DNA of 9,980 nt from Lutispora sp. (GTDB lineage: Bacteria; Bacillota; Clostridia; Lutisporales; Lutisporaceae). The first letter of the stretch is position 1. Each line of letters opens with the position of its first letter. The notes below the pieces were generated by a model. The model made no database searches, was not told the DNA's origin, and saw nothing but the letters and a program-made list of their open reading frames with translations. Made by a program: the position numbers and the translations under genes. Positions 5,347-9,980 of this stretch are shown here, in pieces. Where the stretch lies: positions 1 through 9,980 of the forward strand of contig JAUQXG010000481.1 in assembly GCA_030834765.1 (NCBI GenBank), read 5' to 3'.

Positions 5347-7947
5347 TTGAGTCAATTGACACCTATGATGAATCAATATATAGAGATTAAAAATCAGCAT
5401 AAGGATAAACTCTTATTTTTCAGATTAGGTGATTTCTATGAACTTTTTTTTGAAGATGCCATTATAGCATCAAGAGAACTTGAAATCACTTTAACTGGAA
5501 GAGATTGTGGTATGGAAGAAAGAGCACCTATGTGCGGTGTTCCATATCATGCCGTTAATGCTTATATTTCTAAATTAATTGAAAAGAATTTTAAAGTAGC
5601 GATTTGCGAACAAATTGAAGATCCTGCACTTTCTAAAGGTCTAGTAAAAAGAGATGTAACTAAGATTATAACGCCTGGAACCATCACAGATAGCATGATG
5701 CTTGATGAAAAACAAAATAATTATCTGCTTTCATTATATTTTTCTGAAAAAGTTATTTCTTTAAGTCATGTGGACTTATCCACTGGAGAGTTTAACTGTA
5801 CTTATTTGTATGGTAATGAAATGAACACAGTAATAGAAGAAGTATATAGAATTAATCCTGCGGAAATTATATCTAATAAAGAGTTTCCAGATATATTAGC
5901 TTCTTTTGATACATTTAACATACTAAATAGTAACTATTATGATTCTGATGAATGTAAAAGGCAAATAAAGAATCAATTTCATGCCTCTGAATTAGAAGGA
6001 TTAGGCTTTGAAAATGAGCAAATGATAAAAGCATGTGGTGCACTTTTGCTCTATTTAAACGAAACACAAAGAGCTTCTCTGAATCATATAAACTTGGTTA
6101 AACTATATAACATAAGTAATTTTATGAAAATAGATATTAATACTAGAAAAAATTTAGAGCTTTGCGAATCAATAAGGGACAAAACAAAAAAAGGCACTCT
6201 TATCTCGGTTTTGGACAAGACATCAACAGCTATGGGCGGCAGGAAGCTGAGACAGTGGATAGAAAAGCCATTATTAAATGTGAATGATATCAATAATAGA
6301 CTTGATTCTGTTCAAGAATTTTTCAGTAACTATGTAAAAAGAGAAGAAATAAAAGAGTATTTAAAAACAATATACGATCTAGAGAGACTAACTGCAAGAA
6401 TATCATTAAATACGGCAAATGCTCGTGACTTGATTTCCTTTAAAAATTCCATTGAATTACTGCCGCATATTAAAACTTTAACTAGTGATTGCAGTAGTAT
6501 TATACTTAAAGATATAGCTGAAAATCTTGATGATTTACAAGATTTATATGAATTATTAAGTAAGTCAATACAAGAAGATCCTCCTTTTAGCTTAAGAGAA
6601 GGAAATTTAATTAAAGATAATTATACTGAGGAAATTGATCATTATAAAGAAGCCTCTAAAAACGGAAAACAATGGATTTCGGATTTAGAACAAAAAGAAA
6701 GAGGCAAAACTGGAATTAAAAACTTAAAAATTGGATTTAATAAAGTATTTGGTTATTACATTGATATCACAAAATCAAATATATCTTCTGTGCCTGATTA
6801 TTTTATCAGAAAACAAACATTGTCAAATTCTGAAAGATATATCACCCCTGAGCTAAAAGAATTGGAAAATACAGTGCTGGGAGCAGAAGAAAAGTTAATT
6901 GAGCTTGAGTATCAAACGTTTATTACTATCCGTTCTAATATAGCGAAGCATGTAATCAGAATACAAAAAACATCTTCTTTGATATCTGAACTTGATTGTA
7001 TATGTTCCTTTGCTGAAGTATCACAAAAGAATGATTATGCAAAGCCATTTGTCAATAATACTAAGAAAATCTCCATTAAAGATGGACGACATCCTGTTGT
7101 TGAAGCTCAAAATAATGATAATGTATTTGTTCCGAATGATACAGAATTAGATAACGAAGAAAACAGAATGTTAATCATAACAGGTCCTAATATGGCTGGA
7201 AAATCTACATATATGAGGCAAGTAGCACTTATTACGCTTATGACTCAAATTGGCTGTTTTGTCCCTGTAAAATCTGCTAGTATAGGTATTGTTGATAGAA
7301 TATTTACCAGAGTTGGAGCTGCAGATGATCTTGCTTCTGGAAGAAGTACATTTATGGTTGAAATGAGCGAACTAGCCAACATCATTTCCAATGCTACAGA
7401 GAATAGTCTAATAATTTTAGATGAAATAGGCAGAGGAACAAGCACATTTGATGGATTGAGCATTGCCTGGTCTGTAGTTGAAAATATATCAGATAAAAAT
7501 AAAATTGGTGCCAAAACCTTATTTGCAACCCATTATCATGAATTAACTGAGCTTGAAAATAAAATTGACGGTGTAAAAAACTACTGTATTTCTATAGAAG
7601 ATAAAGGCAAAAATATCATCTTTTTAAGAAAGATTATAAGAGGTGGAGCCAATGGTAGCTATGGTATACAAGTAGCAAGATTAGCAGGAATCCCAGAGGA
7701 CATTTTGGAAAGAGCTGCTGAAATTTTATCAGTGCTGGAAAGATCAGAAAAGAGTAATCATACAAATGTTTATACAAAAAGAAAAAAGAATAAAACAGTA
7801 GAAAGTGTGGATGGAGAACTTAGTTTATTCAACTACCCTAGCTTTTCATTAATTGAAGACCTTAAAAAAATTGACATTAATAATATGACACCTATTCAAG
7901 CGCTAAATACAATAATAGAACTTAATGAAAAAGCAAAAAATATTTAA
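5347..7947 (+). CDS. mutS: DNA mismatch repair protein MutS
   Basis: MutS binds mismatches and small loops as a dimer, then becomes an ATP-dependent sliding clamp that recruits MutL. From TTG 5347 the product is 866 aa, a normal MutS1 length, beginning MSQLTPMMNQYIEIK as in relatives. Domain I carries the mismatch-probing Phe-x-Glu motif in GDFYELF (F30, E32). Connector, lever and clamp domains follow to about residue 570. The ATPase domain has Walker A GPNMAGKST (613-621), the N-terminal part of the dimer-interface segment (AADDLASGRSTFMVEMSE) and Walker B ILDEIGRGTSTFDG (D692, E693). The helix-turn-helix dimerisation segment includes YGIQVARLAGIP. Near the C-terminus ELSLF (824-828) resembles a beta-clamp-binding motif. 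An alternative ATG at 5314 would overlap miaB by 20 nt and add 11 unrelated residues. The Phe-x-Glu motif excludes MutS2. Confidence 0.96.
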   Translation: MSQLTPMMNQYIEIKNQHKDKLLFFRLGDFYELFFEDAIIASRELEITLTGRDCGMEERAPMCGVPYHAVNAYISKLIEKNFKVAICEQIEDPALSKGLVKRDVTKIITPGTITDSMMLDEKQNNYLLSLYFSEKVISLSHVDLSTGEFNCTYLYGNEMNTVIEEVYRINPAEIISNKEFPDILASFDTFNILNSNYYDSDECKRQIKNQFHASELEGLGFENEQMIKACGALLLYLNETQRASLNHINLVKLYNISNFMKIDINTRKNLELCESIRDKTKKGTLISVLDKTSTAMGGRKLRQWIEKPLLNVNDINNRLDSVQEFFSNYVKREEIKEYLKTIYDLERLTARISLNTANARDLISFKNSIELLPHIKTLTSDCSSIILKDIAENLDDLQDLYELLSKSIQEDPPFSLREGNLIKDNYTEEIDHYKEASKNGKQWISDLEQKERGKTGIKNLKIGFNKVFGYYIDITKSNISSVPDYFIRKQTLSNSERYITPELKELENTVLGAEEKLIELEYQTFITIRSNIAKHVIRIQKTSSLISELDCICSFAEVSQKNDYAKPFVNNTKKISIKDGRHPVVEAQNNDNVFVPNDTELDNEENRMLIITGPNMAGKSTYMRQVALITLMTQIGCFVPVKSASIGIVDRIFTRVGAADDLASGRSTFMVEMSELANIISNATENSLIILDEIGRGTSTFDGLSIAWSVVENISDKNKIGAKTLFATHYHELTELENKIDGVKNYCISIEDKGKNIIFLRKIIRGGANGSYGIQVARLAGIPEDILERAAEILSVLERSEKSNHTNVYTKRKKNKTVESVDGELSLFNYPSFSLIEDLKKIDINNMTPIQALNTIIELNEKAKNI

Positions 7948-7963
7948 TATTTGAGGTGCCATA

Positions 7964-9766
7964 ATGGATAGAATTGTTTTGCTTGATAATGAAACCATAA
8001 ATAAAATAGCTGCTGGTGAGGTTGTAGAAAGACCTGCTTCAATTGTTAAAGAGCTAATTGAAAATTCAATTGATGCACTGTCCAGTACAATTAATATTGA
8101 ACTTAAAAATGGCGGTAAAAACTATATAAGTGTATCTGATAATGGTCGGGGTATCTCAAATGAAGATATAGATTTGGTTTTTGCAAGACATGCTACCAGT
8201 AAAATCCTCAAAGCTGAAGATATATATTCATTAGATACAATGGGCTTTAGAGGAGAAGCTATGTCTAGCATCTCTGCAATATCTGATATTGAGCTTTTTA
8301 CAAATTCAATAACCGACAAAAGCGGAAGTTATCTGCATGTAAAAGGTGGTATTGAGATAGAAAGAAAAGAGATTGGCTTTCCAATAGGAACAACTGTTAT
8401 CGTTAGAAATCTGTTTTTTAATGCTCCTGCCAGATTAAAATTTTTAAAAAGTGATACTACAGAGCAAGGCTATATTGTTGACCTTATCGAGAAAATTGCA
8501 TTAATTAATAATTCGATTTCTTTTAAGCTTACTATAGATGATAAAATTATATTTCATACCCCAGGCAATGGGGATTTGCTCTCTGCAATCTACTGTTTAT
8601 ATGGAAAAAATAAGTCTAAATCAATGATACCTATAAGCTATGAAAACCATATTATTAAAATCAATGGCTATATCGGAAAACCTGAGTTGACAAAAGGCAA
8701 TGGCACTGAAATTGTATTTGCTGTAAATAAAAGATTAATAAAAAATAAAATGCTTGTTGAAGCAGCAAGGCAAGCATACAAATCACTAATTATGGTAAAT
8801 AGGTATCCCATCTGCATATTTAATATTGATTTATCTCCAGAAAAATTTGATGTGAATGTGCATCCATCAAAAGCAGAAATAAAATTTGACGATGATAAAG
8901 CAATGTTTAATACGGTATATACAGCTATTAAAAGCTGCTTAAATTATCAATCATCATTTCAAAATTTCGAGCCAGAAGATGCTAAAATATCTATTGATGC
9001 CGTGAAACAAGAGCATCAAATTAATGAAGTACAAATTCCCTTTGATCTAAATACAGTATCTTCATTAAATGTTCATGAAAAAGATATTAAAAGTAATGAT
9101 AATTATCATGTAAATCATGAAATGAATAATAGAAAGATAGAGTATCCCCATACCTATGAAACACCTGCTTCTAATTATAGCGAGGCCGGTTTACCAGACC
9201 TAAAAGTTATTGGTCAAATATTTAATACTTATATTCTTGCTCAAAGTGTTTCTGATTTTTATATGATTGATCAACATGCAGCCCATGAAAGAATTATGTT
9301 TGAATACTTGCTTGATAAATATAAAAACCAAAACATTCATATACAAGAACTTTTATTACCAATTATTATTGATTTAACGCCAAAAGACTTTAATAAATAT
9401 ATAGATAATATTTCAGTATTTAACAATTTGGGTTTTCACATCGAAAGTTTCGGTGAGAATACTATTAGAATATCTTCAGTACCTATAATAATGGGTGAAC
9501 CGTGTTCTGGAAGTGTATTTAATGATATTCTTGATACATTAGCTGAAGCAAAAAATAGTATTGAAGCGAATAAAGAAAAGCTAATTATAAGTTTAGCATG
9601 TAAAAACGCTGTAAAAGCAGGGGATATTTTGAATATTGAGGAATGTACAGAGCTTTTATTGAAATTAAAGCAAACAAACACACCTTATACATGCCCTCAT
9701 GGAAGGCCCACTGTTTTGAAAATGACTCAACTGGAATTAGAAAAAAAGTTCAAGCGTGTTTTATAA
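7964..9766 (+). CDS. mutL: DNA mismatch repair protein MutL with an intact endonuclease domain
   Basis: MutL is the ATP-gated partner of MutS that nicks the error-containing strand and recruits later steps. The 600-aa product has an N-terminal GHKL ATPase with motif I E33-N34 (ELIENSIDA), motif II DNGRGI (59-64), and TMGFRGEA (92-99) with the ATP-lid region. A polar, Asn/Glu-rich linker follows at about 330-405. The C-terminal dimerisation and nuclease domain has the metal-binding motif DQHAAHE-x4-E (436-447), ACK (545-547) and CPHGRP (577-582), plus a beta-clamp-binding motif QELLLP (461-466). These nuclease motifs are characteristic of MutL from bacteria that lack MutH. ATG 7964 follows GAGGTG (7953-7958) with 5-nt spacing and lies 16 nt after mutS, so the two are co-transcribed. 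In motif I the usual 'SLDAGA' reads 'SIDALSS', a mild divergence that keeps the catalytic residues. Confidence 0.96.
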   Translation: MDRIVLLDNETINKIAAGEVVERPASIVKELIENSIDALSSTINIELKNGGKNYISVSDNGRGISNEDIDLVFARHATSKILKAEDIYSLDTMGFRGEAMSSISAISDIELFTNSITDKSGSYLHVKGGIEIERKEIGFPIGTTVIVRNLFFNAPARLKFLKSDTTEQGYIVDLIEKIALINNSISFKLTIDDKIIFHTPGNGDLLSAIYCLYGKNKSKSMIPISYENHIIKINGYIGKPELTKGNGTEIVFAVNKRLIKNKMLVEAARQAYKSLIMVNRYPICIFNIDLSPEKFDVNVHPSKAEIKFDDDKAMFNTVYTAIKSCLNYQSSFQNFEPEDAKISIDAVKQEHQINEVQIPFDLNTVSSLNVHEKDIKSNDNYHVNHEMNNRKIEYPHTYETPASNYSEAGLPDLKVIGQIFNTYILAQSVSDFYMIDQHAAHERIMFEYLLDKYKNQNIHIQELLLPIIIDLTPKDFNKYIDNISVFNNLGFHIESFGENTIRISSVPIIMGEPCSGSVFNDILDTLAEAKNSIEANKEKLIISLACKNAVKAGDILNIEECTELLLKLKQTNTPYTCPHGRPTVLKMTQLELEKKFKRVL

Positions 9767-9790
9767 TTTTCTCTTTGCATGGAGGTTAAT

Positions 9791-9980
9791 ATGCAAAAAA
9801 TTTGTATTCTAGTAGGCCCTACAGCAGTTGGTAAAACAGGCATATCTGTGGATTTAGCCAGAAACATTTCTGCTGAAATTATCTCAGCAGATTCAGCTCA
9901 AGTATATCAACATATGGACATTGGAACAGCTAAAATTAATAAAGAAGAAATGCAAGACATTAAGCATTACATGATTAATG
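9791..9980 (+). CDS. miaA: tRNA dimethylallyltransferase MiaA, N-terminal part (cut by the window end)
   Basis: MiaA transfers the dimethylallyl group from DMAPP to N6 of A37 in tRNA, making the i6A that MiaB then methylthiolates. Only the first 63 codons are present. They carry the P-loop GPTAVGKT (9-16) and the DSxQVY substrate-binding motif as SADSAQVYQHMDIGTAK (32-48; D34, S35). The start of the conserved 'HHLID' region appears here as HYMIN (59-63). The common Met in 'DSMQVY' is Ala36. The start ATG is preceded by GGAGGT (9781-9786) with a short 4-nt spacer and follows mutL by 24 nt. The mutL-miaA pairing is widespread; in many bacteria hfq follows, which cannot be seen here. Confidence 0.95.
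   Translation, partial: MQKICILVGPTAVGKTGISVDLARNISAEIISADSAQVYQHMDIGTAKINKEEMQDIKHYMIN

Noticed and set aside
7245..7514. Minus-strand open frame of 89 codons inside mutS
   Set aside because: It is antisense to the highly conserved MutS ATPase core, whose codon constraints explain the open frame. No upstream ribosome binding site or family resemblance is evident.
9436..9681. Minus-strand open frame of 81 codons inside mutL
   Set aside because: It is antisense to the conserved C-terminal nuclease domain and has no independent support. The shorter minus-strand frames at 2950-3153, 4094-4327, 5138-5362, 6084-6293 and 8122-8319 are rejected for the same reason.
1..9980. Search for CRISPR repeats, IS ends, tRNA or rRNA genes, phage or defence genes
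   Set aside because: By eye there are no regularly spaced direct repeats, no transposase or recombinase frames and no cloverleaf-like sequence. Nearly every base is accounted for by recognised housekeeping or transport genes.

Overview
The window is ordinary, densely packed chromosomal sequence from a low-GC, Gram-positive-type bacterium, most likely an anaerobic member of the Clostridia or Tissierellia. The AT-rich genes, abundant AGA arginine codons, strong GGAGG/GGTGA-type ribosome binding sites, one TTG start and the miaB-mutS-mutL-miaA gene order all point that way. The genus cannot be fixed from the sequence. All real genes are on the plus strand and form two transcription units.

Unit 1 (1-3637, plus terminator) is a LIV-type branched-chain amino acid ABC transporter. 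It holds the tail of the periplasmic-type binding protein (livK-like, cut by the window edge), the two permeases livH and livM, and the two ATPases livG and livF. Spacing is very tight: a 3-nt gap between livH and livM, a 1-nt livM/livG overlap (TAATG) and an 11-nt livG/livF overlap. The only sizeable gap is between the binding-protein gene and livH. It holds a perfect 14-bp hairpin with no U-tract, which probably acts on transcript stability or partial readthrough. A strong rho-independent terminator at about 3685-3725 ends the unit.

The 259-nt gap 3638-3896 holds that terminator and then a good sigma-A promoter (TTGAAT, 16-nt spacer, TATAAT with an extended TG element), which starts unit 2.

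Unit 2 (3897 to beyond 9980) is miaB, mutS, mutL and the start of miaA. MiaA and MiaB act in sequence on A37 of tRNAs: MiaA adds the isopentenyl group and MiaB then adds the methylthio group. MutS recognises mismatches and MutL is the ATP-gated nickase; this MutL keeps its own C-terminal endonuclease site, as in bacteria without MutH. Mismatch repair is therefore embedded between the two tRNA-modification genes, an arrangement known in clostridia.

Two starts need care. The longest livH frame begins at a TTG inside the hairpin, whereas the supported start is ATG at 209. The longest mutS frame begins at an ATG inside miaB, whereas the supported start is TTG at 5347. I found no CRISPR array, mobile element, RNA gene, phage gene or unknown defence-like system. 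Nothing here supports a previously undescribed system; the notable points are regulatory and start-site details.
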